NCBI RefSeq assembly: GCF_030717955.1
Contig: NZ_JAUZVY010000001.1
Span: 558,001 to 622,000 of the forward strand
DNA length: 64,000 nucleotides
Origin: Alkalimonas delamerensis
GTDB taxonomy: Bacteria; Pseudomonadota; Gammaproteobacteria; Enterobacterales; Alteromonadaceae
Reading direction: 5' to 3'
Under the pieces are notes generated by a model. The model saw only the letters and a program-made list of their open reading frames with translations. It ran no database searches and had not been told where the DNA came from. Each line of letters begins with the position of its first letter. The first letter of the stretch is position 1. This document shows, in pieces, positions 34,169 to 42,974 of this stretch. The position numbers and the translations under genes were made by a program.

Positions 34169-34194
34169 AAGGCGCCCATGAGGCGCCTTTTTTT
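34169..34194 (+). terminator. Rho-independent terminator after the DUF3718 gene
   Basis: AAGGCGCC / GGCGCCTT with a CATGA loop is followed by a run of T residues (34188-34194). It sits between the convergent DUF3718 and pheA genes and touches the pheA stop codon. Confidence 0.88.
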
Positions 34195-35348
34195 CAGCTG
34201 GTTGGCACTTCCGTCGGTTGAATGGCTTCACTGGGGTAGCAACCCAAAACTTTAATAAATTTGGTGATTCGATTCAGCTCCTCCAGCGCCCGGGTCATGG
34301 CGTAATCGTGGGTGTTGGCCAGTACGTCGACATAAAACATTTCTTCCCAAGGGTTGCCGGGAATAGGCCGGGACTCCAGCTTGGCCATGCTGATGCCGTG
34401 GCGCTTTAACACCGTTAGGGCGTCAACCAAAGCGCCGGGTTGTTGGCCGGTGAACATAATAAAGGTAGTTTTGGCCGGTATGGCTTTGGCGACCGTCACG
34501 GCTTTACGCGCCACCACGATAAAGCGGCTGACGTTGTCTTTTTGGTTGGCCAGATCGCGTGCCAGCACCTCCAGCCCATAGATCTTCCCGCCAGCTTCAC
34601 CGCCAATGGCAACCATGGTCGGATCCTGTTTTTGTTGCACCCGTTGAAAGGCATCGGAGGAACTGTCGCAATACTCGACCTTGATGTTGGTCAGGCCCAG
34701 CAAGAATTGACTGCACTGAGCGATCACCTGAGGGTGGGCACAGATTTGGCGAATTTGGTTCAGCGCAGTCCCAGGTACACCAAGTACGCAGTGATCAATC
34801 GGGTGGGTTAGCTCGCCAACAATGGACAAACGGGTGTGTTGCAGCAAGTCGTAGACTTCATTGATGCTACCGGATGAAGTGTTTTCAATCGGCAAGACTG
34901 CATAATCGGCATGGCCGGTTTCGACCGCTTTAATGATGTCATTAAAACTGTCGCAGCCAATATCAATAATTTGCTCAGCGCGGCGGGTGAAGTACTTTTG
35001 CGTCGCCCAGTAGCTGTAAGAGCCCTGTCCACCCAGATAAGCGACTTTGACTGAGGGCCCTTGCATGCCGCGCAGCTCGCCTTGCAACTTTGCTTGCTGC
35101 TGCAGCACCGAGTCTTCAATAATCACATGAAACAAACGGGTGACATAAGGCGCATCAAGCTCGAGCGCTTTACCACTTTCGATCAAGCGCAGCAACAAAG
35201 CTTCTTCACGCTCCTGATCCCGGATTGGCTTGTTTTGGCTGATTTTAGCTTCCGCTACCGCCAATGCCAGTTGACGGCGTTTGGCCAACAACTGCAGCAA
35301 TTGCTGATCGGTTGTCTGTATCTGTTGTCGTACTTCATTCAGTTCCAT
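34194..35348 (-). CDS. pheA: Bifunctional chorismate mutase / prephenate dehydratase (P-protein)
   Basis: Converts chorismate to prephenate and then to phenylpyruvate, the phenylalanine branch; cytoplasmic. The 384-residue product has an AroQ chorismate mutase domain (residues 1-90, QLLQLLAKRRQLALAVAEAK), a prephenate dehydratase domain (about 100-285, VAYLGGQGSYSYWATQKYF, ADYAVLPIENTSSGSINEVY and DSSSDAFQRV), and a regulatory ACT domain with PGALVDALTVL and ESRP (LESRPIPGNPWEEMFYVD), the Phe-binding motifs. ATG at 35348 follows AAGGAAG; the longer frame starts within the attenuator tail. Expression is controlled by pheL and the attenuator upstream. Confidence 0.97.
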   Translation of the reverse strand: MELNEVRQQIQTTDQQLLQLLAKRRQLALAVAEAKISQNKPIRDQEREEALLLRLIESGKALELDAPYVTRLFHVIIEDSVLQQQAKLQGELRGMQGPSVKVAYLGGQGSYSYWATQKYFTRRAEQIIDIGCDSFNDIIKAVETGHADYAVLPIENTSSGSINEVYDLLQHTRLSIVGELTHPIDHCVLGVPGTALNQIRQICAHPQVIAQCSQFLLGLTNIKVEYCDSSSDAFQRVQQKQDPTMVAIGGEAGGKIYGLEVLARDLANQKDNVSRFIVVARKAVTVAKAIPAKTTFIMFTGQQPGALVDALTVLKRHGISMAKLESRPIPGNPWEEMFYVDVLANTHDYAMTRALEELNRITKFIKVLGCYPSEAIQPTEVPTS

Positions 35349-35388
35349 GCTGGAGCTTCCTTCATTGCAATTTTTATTTGTTAGAGCC

Positions 35389-35418
35389 AAAAAAAAACCT
35401 CCCAGATGAGGAGGTTTT
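35389..35418 (-). terminator. pheA attenuator (terminator and antiterminator)
   Basis: On the minus strand AAAACCTCC and GGAGGTTTT form a 9-bp stem with a 7-base loop, followed by nine T residues, between pheL and pheA. The ascending arm (AACACCGAAAACCTCC) can instead pair with GGAGGTAGTGTT located at the end of pheL, forming an antiterminator. This is classical ribosome-stalling attenuation: scarce Phe-tRNA stalls the ribosome in pheL and lets pheA be transcribed. Confidence 0.88.
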
Positions 35419-35441
35419 CGGTGTTCTGCCAGCGCGCAACA

Positions 35442-35504
35442 CTACCTCCCGTGACGGGTGGTAAAAAAGTCAAAAAAGAAGGTGTTGGCGGTATGTTGTT
35501 TCAT
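35442..35504 (-). CDS. pheL: pheA operon leader peptide PheL
   Basis: A 20-codon leader peptide containing five Phe in six residues (FFFDFF, positions 9-14), beginning MKQHTANT and ending TTRHGR before TAG. It is not a stable protein; its translation senses the supply of charged tRNA-Phe. A GAGGA stretch stands immediately before the ATG, closer than usual. The stop lies about 25 bases before the attenuator stem, and the last codons form the 5' arm of the antiterminator. The E. coli PheL peptide has the same position and a similar Phe run. A TTGACT at 35534-35539 could be part of the promoter, but a matching -10 upstream of this ATG is not clear. Confidence 0.88.
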   Translation of the reverse strand: MKQHTANTFFFDFFTTRHGR

Positions 35505-35705
35505 TCCTCATTTTTATCAGTCTGGATGGCTAAAGTCAACTGCTAATGCAGCATTTAGAAAATGACACCACAGTTCTTTACGGCAGCCCTTACGATGATA
35601 TTTCTTTGTATCGATAAAATTTGTTCATGTTTACGACAAAATTATTTTGTTTGATAAATGCTCAATTATCGTCAAAATTAAACATTATAGTTACAAGGGG
35701 GTTTT

Positions 35706-36044
35706 ATTAAATCAATCATTGTTTCAATTCTGGGCGCGGCAAGCTTTTGTGCTTCCGCTCAATGCATGGGACTGCATTGTTCGGGACCGGCTGAAGCCAT
35801 CATTCATGGGGTGCGTCTGGAGTCCAATCAACTGCTGTTGGCCTTGCCCATGCAGGAAAGCCTTCAACTGAGCTGCTTATTGCATCAGCAACGTTTCGCT
35901 TTGCTGGAGGAGAACAGTCTATTGCCGCAAGCACATGCCTTGTTGTTGACGGCTCTGATGAATAAGCAGGACATTCAGCTGGAGTTCCACCCCGAGCTAC
36001 CGGAGTGCACCATTACCGCTGTCGAGCTTAAACCCCGCTCTTAA
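35706..36044 (+). CDS. Small secreted protein upstream of the RHS gene, apparent ATT start
   Basis: Family not recognised. From codon 35706 the frame reads a textbook signal peptide (KSIIVSILGAASFCASA, then QCMGLHC) preceded by AAGGGGG at 35695-35701 and ATT in the start position, so translation probably begins at this rare AUU codon; the product is then 112 residues. The first ATG in frame is 35766, which would remove the signal peptide. The mature part has four Cys (two in QCMGLHC, then LSCLL and PECTI) and resembles small secreted proteins often encoded next to SpvB/RHS genes. The RHS gene starts 28 bases downstream, so the two are likely one operon. Confidence 0.6.
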   Translation: MKSIIVSILGAASFCASAQCMGLHCSGPAEAIIHGVRLESNQLLLALPMQESLQLSCLLHQQRFALLEENSLLPQAHALLLTALMNKQDIQLEFHPELPECTITAVELKPRS

Positions 36045-36071
36045 CGTCTTCGTCTGCAAAGGAGTGCAACC

Positions 36072-39000
36072 ATGACATGGTGTCGTCATCACTGTGCAGC
36101 CTGGCTGCTCGCTTCCCTGATGCTTTTTGGCATGCTTCTACAGTCAAAAGCTGCTCAAGGCAGTCTGCCTGGCCATCTGGGGTTTCTATTTGATACTAAA
36201 GATGCCATTTATTGGCAACCCCCTCAAGTGTGGTACCCAACCGGTGAAACGGCAGCTGCACTCCATCCATCGGAAACAGATCCTGCTTGGTGGCGCTTTC
36301 ATTGGGATGGGCAACGCTGGCTTGCGCAACCAGTCAGCGCGAAGGAGATCGCCTCCTTAAAGCTTGATCCATTCAATGCCATAGGGCTGGAGCAGATTAT
36401 CGCCAGCGATTCTGAGCAAGCCCCCTGGCGTCTGCTCTTTTCCGATGGGCGTCAAGTAAATGCCTATCGGAATCCTCCAACCCTGCAGGCGTCTGAGCTG
36501 CTAAATACCGATGAAGCCATCCCCTACCGTGAAACACTCCATGCCTGGACATCCGATGGTCTGGAGCCAATGAGCAGTTCAGCCAACCTGCTGGTGGGCC
36601 ATTCTGCGGGTAGTTTTCGGGTGGATGAGTCCGGTGCTGCGACCTATCATCTCCCACTGAGTTTGCCCGATGGCATTGCTGGTGTGCAGCCGGAGTTAGG
36701 GTTGCTTTACAGCAGTCATGGTGGCGATGGCTACCTTGGACGCGGCTGGCAACTTACCGGCCAGGCCGCGATTAGTCGCTGTCCTAAAAACCTGGTGCAG
36801 GATGGCAGTCAACACCGGATCAGTTTGAGCCGGGCCGATCGCCTTTGCCTCAATGGACAACGGCTGGTCAGCGATGGCCGGGCCAGTGATGTGAATCGTA
36901 CCGACAACCAGTACTGGACAGCTGCCAGCTACCACACCGAGATTGATGAGTTTTCGGTGGTGCGCGCTCACGGTGGCAACAGCCAAAGCCCAAGGGCTTT
37001 TACTGTTGAAACCAAGTCCGGTGAAATTCATTATTATGGCGATGTCGGCGCCGTCAGCGGTAACGACAGCATGGGCCGCTCATTGGCCTTATCGCTGCAG
37101 CGCTATGGTGGCAGCACAGAAACATCCACCGATGCGGTGTTGGAGTCCGCCAGCAACAGTGCTGTGGTCCGTCACTGGGCGCTGAAAGCTGTTCGCGATG
37201 TTAAAGGCAATTACATTCTTTACCGCTACCACAAAGATGTGGCTCGCGGCGAGCACTACCTAAGAGCCATTCAGTATACCGGTCGGCCTGGCCGGCCCCC
37301 TTTTGCCGAGGTTTCCTTTGAGTATGAAAACAACCCCAAAATCAGCAGTGGCTGGTATGCCGGTCAGAAGGTGCTACTTAGCAAGTTACTGAGCAATATC
37401 AATATCCGGGTCGATGGTAGCTGGTTTCGTCAGTACCGACTGAACTATTTCGCCTCCCATGTGTTGGAGGAGAAGAACTACCTGCTGTCGGTGCAAGAGT
37501 GCGCCGATAATGGCAATACCGGTTGTTTCCCGGCGCTGCGATTTGACTGGCAACGACCTCCGCCAAAGTCAACCAGTACCGTTGAGCGCTGTGTCAATGA
37601 ACCAGGGGCTCCCACCTATTGCTGGCAGGAGCCGGTCACAGAGAATTTTCAGCCTTTTCTGGGCAGCTTTGTGCAACGGGGCAGCTCGGTCGACAGAGCC
37701 TATCAGCAGCTGATTGATATGGATGGCGATGGTTTTGCCGATATGGTCTATGTGCGGGACGGACGCTGGCGGATCCGCCGCGGTAATAGCAGTTTCAGCT
37801 ACAACAATGAGCAAACTCTGGCGGCCACTGGTGTGAATAAGCGCCAATTTATGCAGACCATCGACTACTACGGCAATGGTCAGCGCGCCCTGTTGGTGGC
37901 AAATGGTGCCAGTCACCCCTGGCACATTATGACCCTGGAGCCTTCGACCAGCACCCATACGGTGTGCGAACCCAATGGCGGGGTGCACCGGCACTGCGAG
38001 CCAGTGACCATCAGTCATCACTACAAATTAATCAACACTGAGTTAACTGCTCATGGCCTGGAAGGACAGGTTTATGTCGCGGATGTCGATGGCGATGGCC
38101 TGGAGGATATCCTCTTTATCCGCAATGGCCGTTTTGAGATGTACCGCAATCTTGGGCTGAGCCACGCCGGGGAGCATCTTGGATTTTCACACCAAACGAA
38201 TCTTGGAACAGTAGGCGCGGAGTCTTTTATCCCTGGGCAGGGCTTTGTTCGTTACTCGGCTGATCTGCGTTCAGCTGCTATGTTGGATGTGAATGGCGAT
38301 GGCTATACCGATTTAGTCTACCGCATCGGCACCACCTGGCATTACCGGTTATCCAATGGCAATCAGTTCCTGCCGCCTCGCAGCACCGGCCTCAGCACCA
38401 GCAATCAGCGTGCTCATCTTACCCACTTCCTTGATCTGAACCAGGATGGCCGCATCGATATCCTGCTGCCGATTGCCGATAATCGCTGGGCGATTTTTTT
38501 GTCCCGGCCCAGCTTAACCCATGAGCAAGTTATCTTTGAAAAACGGGGCGAGCGGACCTTCGACTCGGGCGCCAGCATTCAGTTTGCCGATGTCGATGGC
38601 GACGGCAAGCTGGACTTGCTGACTGCGACCAACGACAGTGGCTGGAAAATTTTCCGGGCTAGCCGTCCCGGAATTCAGGAGCACGTCATTCGCACCTTTC
38701 ATGACAGCTTTGGTGTGCAGACCGAAGTGACCTATGTGCCAATGACCAATAGCCAGGTCTATTTCCGCCAGGACTCGTCGCAGCGGGTGAATGGCGACTA
38801 TTTGTCGCCCAGGGCAGGCATCACCCTGGTCTCACGGGTGCGTACTCAGGTGCAGCCGTCCCACTGGCTTGGTGTGCGCTATCAGTATGGCGGTTTATTG
38901 CTACACCGCAAAGGCCGTGGCATGCTGGGGTTTGAAGTACTGCGAACTACTGATGAGCAAAGCGGTATCGTCACCGAAACCCAGTACCATCAACGCTGGC

Positions 39001-42000
39001 CTTTTACCGGTATGCCAAAAGTAACCAGCCAGTATTATGGTGAGCACTTACTGAGCCAGGCGACCAACCAGCTGACCAACAGAAGCACCCACTCGGGTGG
39101 CCGCTATGTCTATGTATCAAGCAGTGAAGAGCTGTCCAACCAGCTGGACAGTGACGGCAATCTGCATGCATTGAGCCGGGTTGTCAGCACCTTTAGCCAG
39201 AACGCGCATGGCAACCTGACCAGTTCGACCATCCGGCAGTACGATCCCCACAATGAACAGAACTCGCTGCGCACCGACACCACCAACACCTATGGTGATA
39301 ACAACCCCTTGTATCAGCGCTATGGCCGGTTAACGCTAAGCGTGGTGCGAAAACGGCTATACGAAAATGGCAGTGTCAGCAGTGATATACGTCGCCGCAG
39401 CAGTTTTAGCTACAACAACGACTTGATGCTGGAAACAGAAGAGCTAGCGCCGGACAATGCCAAATATCGTCACACAACCAGCTACCACTACAACGCAGCT
39501 GGTCTGATAACGCGGCAGGATGTCACTGCGGGCATCAATGCCAGTGGCAGCGAGCAACAAACCCGCAGCCACACTACCGAGTACGAAGGGCGTTTCCGCT
39601 TCGTATCGGCCCGGACCGATGCAGCGGGCCTTCGAACTACCTACCGCTACAACGACCTGGCGCCGAGTTCGGTCACAGGACGAATTATCTCGGTACGCAG
39701 CCAGGATGCGAACAATCAAATCAGCAAGGTGCATTTTAATGTGCTGGGGCAGGAAAGGCGGCGGGAAACCAAAGGGCAGGCCAGCAGTGATCCTTGGGTT
39801 GCACGCAATACCGAACAGCGCTTTTGCAGCGATATCAATTGCTCGGCGGTGCCTGGCGCTTACCTCAGGATAAGAAGCTTTGGTGCAGGACAGCCAGAGC
39901 AGCGGCAATGGCTGGACCGTTTTGGCCGGCAAATCGAGCAGCAAACCCAACTGCCGGATGGTAGCTGGTCGTTGGTAAGGCTTAGCTACAACAACCAGGG
40001 GCAATTAGAGAAGGAGTATGTGCCGGGCAAAGGCGTGCAGTCCTTGTATTTCAATGAGTACAGTTACGATAATTTTGGCCGATTGAAGAGCACCAACTTG
40101 GCCAGTGGTGGCAGTGAGCACATTCGCTACCTCGGTTACCTGACCCGCTACACCGATGCGCGGGGCCGCCATCGCCGGGTTGAAAAAAACTACCTGGGGC
40201 AAACCGTTATCAGCAAGGAAGCGGCCAACAACTATGTGCAGTTCAGTTACAACGCCTATGGTCAGGTACTCACCACCCGCACCTACAACCATGTTGGCGG
40301 TGCCCGTTCTAACCGCCAGACCATCGAGTACGATATATACGGCCGTAAAATCAACACCATCGATCAGGACACCGGCGAATGGACCTACAGCCACAATGCC
40401 TTTGGTGAGCTGCTGTCGCAAACCGATGCCAAAGGCCAGGTCACATTATGGGAATACGATAGCGCCGGCCGGCAAGTGCGGCGGCGCGATCCATCTGGTA
40501 CCACCTGCTGGACCTATGGCACTTCGGCAGCCAATTTTAACCGCGGTCAGTTAACCCGGGTGCGCAGCTTTAGCAGCTCGGTGGCTTGCAGCACCACCAG
40601 CACTCCGGTGTACCAGGAAACGTACAGCTACAACAGCCGGGCGCTGTTGCAGGATAAGCTGATTCAAACGCTGGGCCAGAGCCACCGTTTTGGTTACCGC
40701 TACGACAGCAGCAACCGGTTGGCAGAGCTGGACTACCCTGCCATCAGCGGCAGCACACCGGCACTGACTGTGCGCACCGAGTACGACTACGGCACCCCGG
40801 TGCGCTGGATTGATAACAACACAGGGCGAATTTATCAGCGCCACACCCACTTCAACAGCCGCGGTCAGGTGACCACCACCCGCTATGCCAATGGGGCCCG
40901 TGAAAGCCGGGTTTGGAACGACGCCAGTGGCTGGCTGGACTATACCGAAGTGCAGCTGGACAGCAACTTGCTGTACAGCGCCGGCTACCAGTACGACTTG
41001 GTTGGCAATACCGAGGAGCGCACCCAGCAATTTGGCATTGGTCATCAATCCAATTTTAAAGAGGTCTTTAGTTACGACACCCGTTACCGGCTAAGACGGC
41101 GTACCATCAGCAATCTTGGTAGCAGCAGTCAGTACAACAGCCTGCCTGCCAGCATGCGGATGTCGCAGGAATACACGTACAACCATCGTGGTGGCTTGAT
41201 GCACAAGGAAGGTACCGGGCATTACAAGTACCACAGCAGCATTCATCATCGCCTGACTGGTATTTGGCAAAATAGCGATCATACCGGTACCCGCTATTAC
41301 AACTTCAGCTACGACAACAACGGCAATGTGACTTCGGATGGCAGGCACAACTTTACCTACACCGCCTTTAACAAGCCGAGCCGCATTACCCAGGGCAGCG
41401 ACCAGACCGAGTTCTGGTACGGCCCCAATCGCGAGCTGTACCGCCAGCGGGATGTGCGCGGCGGGGAAGTGACCGACAGCCTGCTGCTGGATGGCCTGTA
41501 CGAGCGGGTGCAGTTGCCGGGTGGCGTCATCGAGCACAAGTTCCGGGTCGGCAATGCCCAGGTGGTACAGCGCAGCAACAACACCAGCTCGGTGCATTAT
41601 TTCCACAGTGATGGGCTGGGCTCCACTGTAGCGGTGACCTCACAAGCCAAAAATGTCTTGCAGCAGCTGACTTATGATCCCTGGGGGCGGCAGTACGCGG
41701 TGCATACCCGCAGTGTAATGCTCAGCTACAGCTTACCGGGCGACAGCCGTGGCTACACCGGCCACCGGATGGTGAAGGGGTTTGAAGTGGTGCATATGGG
41801 CGGGCGTACTTACAACCCCTTTGTTGGCCGTTTTATGCAGCCGGATCCCTTTATTCAGGCCCCGCTGAATATGCAAAACTACAACCGCTACAGCTATGTG
41901 CTGAATAACCCGATGAGTTATACCGATCCCAGTGGCTATAACTTTGTGAAGAAAGCCCTTAAAGGCGTGATGGAAGGCACAGGAACACGCAAAGTGCTGC

Positions 42001-42974
42001 GGGAGCTTGGGCGAAATCAGTACTTAAATGCTGCGGTGCAGATTGGTGTTTGCATGGCCGGAGGGCCGGTTGTTTGCGGTGTTTACGCCGGTGCTCAGAG
42101 CTTTGCCATGACCGGCAGTTTAGGTGCAGGGCTTCGTACCGGTTTAATCACCTTTGGCACAGCCTGGACGATTCAGCAAATTGGCGGCTCTTATTCGGAT
42201 TTAAGTGCCGCTAATGTGGATAATGTGGTATTCAATGGTGCCCAGCTTGGGAATTATCTTGATTTTGGTGGCAACCTATTAACCGCGGGCCAGGTAGCCG
42301 GTCAAATCTTTTCGCATGCGATGGTCGGTGGGGTTAGCAGCAGCCTGCAAGGCGGCAAGTTTGGCCATGGTTTCTTTAGCGCAGGGGTGACCAAAGGGCT
42401 GGGCACCCCGCTTATGGATGCCAGCTTTGCGCAAAACGTAGTGGGCGGCACGGTGATTTCCGCCACCATCGGCGGCACCGCTTCGGTGATAGCGGGTGGT
42501 AAGTTTGCGAATGGCGCTGTTACTGGGGCTATGCAGGCTTTGTATAATCATTATTCGCGCCCATCTTTGACTGGCGGGTTGTCACCAGAAGAATACTTGG
42601 AGCAAAATTGGGATAGTGGGCAGCTGTCTTTTGATCTTCAGGTAGGAAATGACTACGTTCAGTTTGATGGATCGAAGCTTTCTGGTTCATATTCAATGCT
42701 AGCAGGTCCCGGCTTTTCAATTGATACTGATGGTAAAATAATATTTGATCTGGGGGCTGGGTTTAGCTCAAGGTATGCTGGTGCACGAGGGAGTGTTTTT
42801 GCTGATAGTACTGGGCGTGCGGGAATGCAAGGGCATGCCAGTCTTGGACCGTTACGAGCAACCGCTTCTTATAGTAGTAATGTGGCGAGTAATTGGCATC
42901 ATCTGAAGGTTGTAATTTCTGAGGTTCTGTATGCAGATGCAAATAGAGGTCCAAACATAAGGCATTCAAAATGA
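36072..42974 (+). CDS. Exported RHS repeat protein with SpvB-like N-terminus
   Basis: Large RHS/YD-repeat protein that builds a hollow beta-cocoon around a C-terminal domain; roles range from contact toxins to surface proteins. The 2300-residue product has a Sec signal (WLLASLMLFGMLLQSKAAQG), an SpvB/TcaC-type N-terminal domain (AATYHLPLSLPDGIAGVQPE near residue 195), five FG-GAP/VCBS calcium-type repeats (DMDGDGFAD near 549, DVDGDGLED 671, DVNGDGYTD 738, DLNQDGRID 789, DVDGDGKLD 840), many YD repeats (about 1130-1850), and the RHS core GRTYNPFVGRFMQPDPF to YVLNNPMSYTDPSGY (about 1910-1957). A Gly/Ala-rich linker (1957-2156) leads to an AT-rich unique tip (2157-2300) of unknown function. RBS AAAGGAG. 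Stop overlaps the next gene. Confidence 0.9.
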   Translation: MTWCRHHCAAWLLASLMLFGMLLQSKAAQGSLPGHLGFLFDTKDAIYWQPPQVWYPTGETAAALHPSETDPAWWRFHWDGQRWLAQPVSAKEIASLKLDPFNAIGLEQIIASDSEQAPWRLLFSDGRQVNAYRNPPTLQASELLNTDEAIPYRETLHAWTSDGLEPMSSSANLLVGHSAGSFRVDESGAATYHLPLSLPDGIAGVQPELGLLYSSHGGDGYLGRGWQLTGQAAISRCPKNLVQDGSQHRISLSRADRLCLNGQRLVSDGRASDVNRTDNQYWTAASYHTEIDEFSVVRAHGGNSQSPRAFTVETKSGEIHYYGDVGAVSGNDSMGRSLALSLQRYGGSTETSTDAVLESASNSAVVRHWALKAVRDVKGNYILYRYHKDVARGEHYLRAIQYTGRPGRPPFAEVSFEYENNPKISSGWYAGQKVLLSKLLSNINIRVDGSWFRQYRLNYFASHVLEEKNYLLSVQECADNGNTGCFPALRFDWQRPPPKSTSTVERCVNEPGAPTYCWQEPVTENFQPFLGSFVQRGSSVDRAYQQLIDMDGDGFADMVYVRDGRWRIRRGNSSFSYNNEQTLAATGVNKRQFMQTIDYYGNGQRALLVANGASHPWHIMTLEPSTSTHTVCEPNGGVHRHCEPVTISHHYKLINTELTAHGLEGQVYVADVDGDGLEDILFIRNGRFEMYRNLGLSHAGEHLGFSHQTNLGTVGAESFIPGQGFVRYSADLRSAAMLDVNGDGYTDLVYRIGTTWHYRLSNGNQFLPPRSTGLSTSNQRAHLTHFLDLNQDGRIDILLPIADNRWAIFLSRPSLTHEQVIFEKRGERTFDSGASIQFADVDGDGKLDLLTATNDSGWKIFRASRPGIQEHVIRTFHDSFGVQTEVTYVPMTNSQVYFRQDSSQRVNGDYLSPRAGITLVSRVRTQVQPSHWLGVRYQYGGLLLHRKGRGMLGFEVLRTTDEQSGIVTETQYHQRWPFTGMPKVTSQYYGEHLLSQATNQLTNRSTHSGGRYVYVSSSEELSNQLDSDGNLHALSRVVSTFSQNAHGNLTSSTIRQYDPHNEQNSLRTDTTNTYGDNNPLYQRYGRLTLSVVRKRLYENGSVSSDIRRRSSFSYNNDLMLETEELAPDNAKYRHTTSYHYNAAGLITRQDVTAGINASGSEQQTRSHTTEYEGRFRFVSARTDAAGLRTTYRYNDLAPSSVTGRIISVRSQDANNQISKVHFNVLGQERRRETKGQASSDPWVARNTEQRFCSDINCSAVPGAYLRIRSFGAGQPEQRQWLDRFGRQIEQQTQLPDGSWSLVRLSYNNQGQLEKEYVPGKGVQSLYFNEYSYDNFGRLKSTNLASGGSEHIRYLGYLTRYTDARGRHRRVEKNYLGQTVISKEAANNYVQFSYNAYGQVLTTRTYNHVGGARSNRQTIEYDIYGRKINTIDQDTGEWTYSHNAFGELLSQTDAKGQVTLWEYDSAGRQVRRRDPSGTTCWTYGTSAANFNRGQLTRVRSFSSSVACSTTSTPVYQETYSYNSRALLQDKLIQTLGQSHRFGYRYDSSNRLAELDYPAISGSTPALTVRTEYDYGTPVRWIDNNTGRIYQRHTHFNSRGQVTTTRYANGARESRVWNDASGWLDYTEVQLDSNLLYSAGYQYDLVGNTEERTQQFGIGHQSNFKEVFSYDTRYRLRRRTISNLGSSSQYNSLPASMRMSQEYTYNHRGGLMHKEGTGHYKYHSSIHHRLTGIWQNSDHTGTRYYNFSYDNNGNVTSDGRHNFTYTAFNKPSRITQGSDQTEFWYGPNRELYRQRDVRGGEVTDSLLLDGLYERVQLPGGVIEHKFRVGNAQVVQRSNNTSSVHYFHSDGLGSTVAVTSQAKNVLQQLTYDPWGRQYAVHTRSVMLSYSLPGDSRGYTGHRMVKGFEVVHMGGRTYNPFVGRFMQPDPFIQAPLNMQNYNRYSYVLNNPMSYTDPSGYNFVKKALKGVMEGTGTRKVLRELGRNQYLNAAVQIGVCMAGGPVVCGVYAGAQSFAMTGSLGAGLRTGLITFGTAWTIQQIGGSYSDLSAANVDNVVFNGAQLGNYLDFGGNLLTAGQVAGQIFSHAMVGGVSSSLQGGKFGHGFFSAGVTKGLGTPLMDASFAQNVVGGTVISATIGGTASVIAGGKFANGAVTGAMQALYNHYSRPSLTGGLSPEEYLEQNWDSGQLSFDLQVGNDYVQFDGSKLSGSYSMLAGPGFSIDTDGKIIFDLGAGFSSRYAGARGSVFADSTGRAGMQGHASLGPLRATASYSSNVASNWHHLKVVISEVLYADANRGPNIRHSK

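Noticed and set aside
35647..35871. 74-codon frame beginning with ATG at 35647
   Set aside because: The signal-peptide-bearing frame starting at ATT 35706 is far more protein-like and runs up to the RHS gene; the ATG frame is a shadow.
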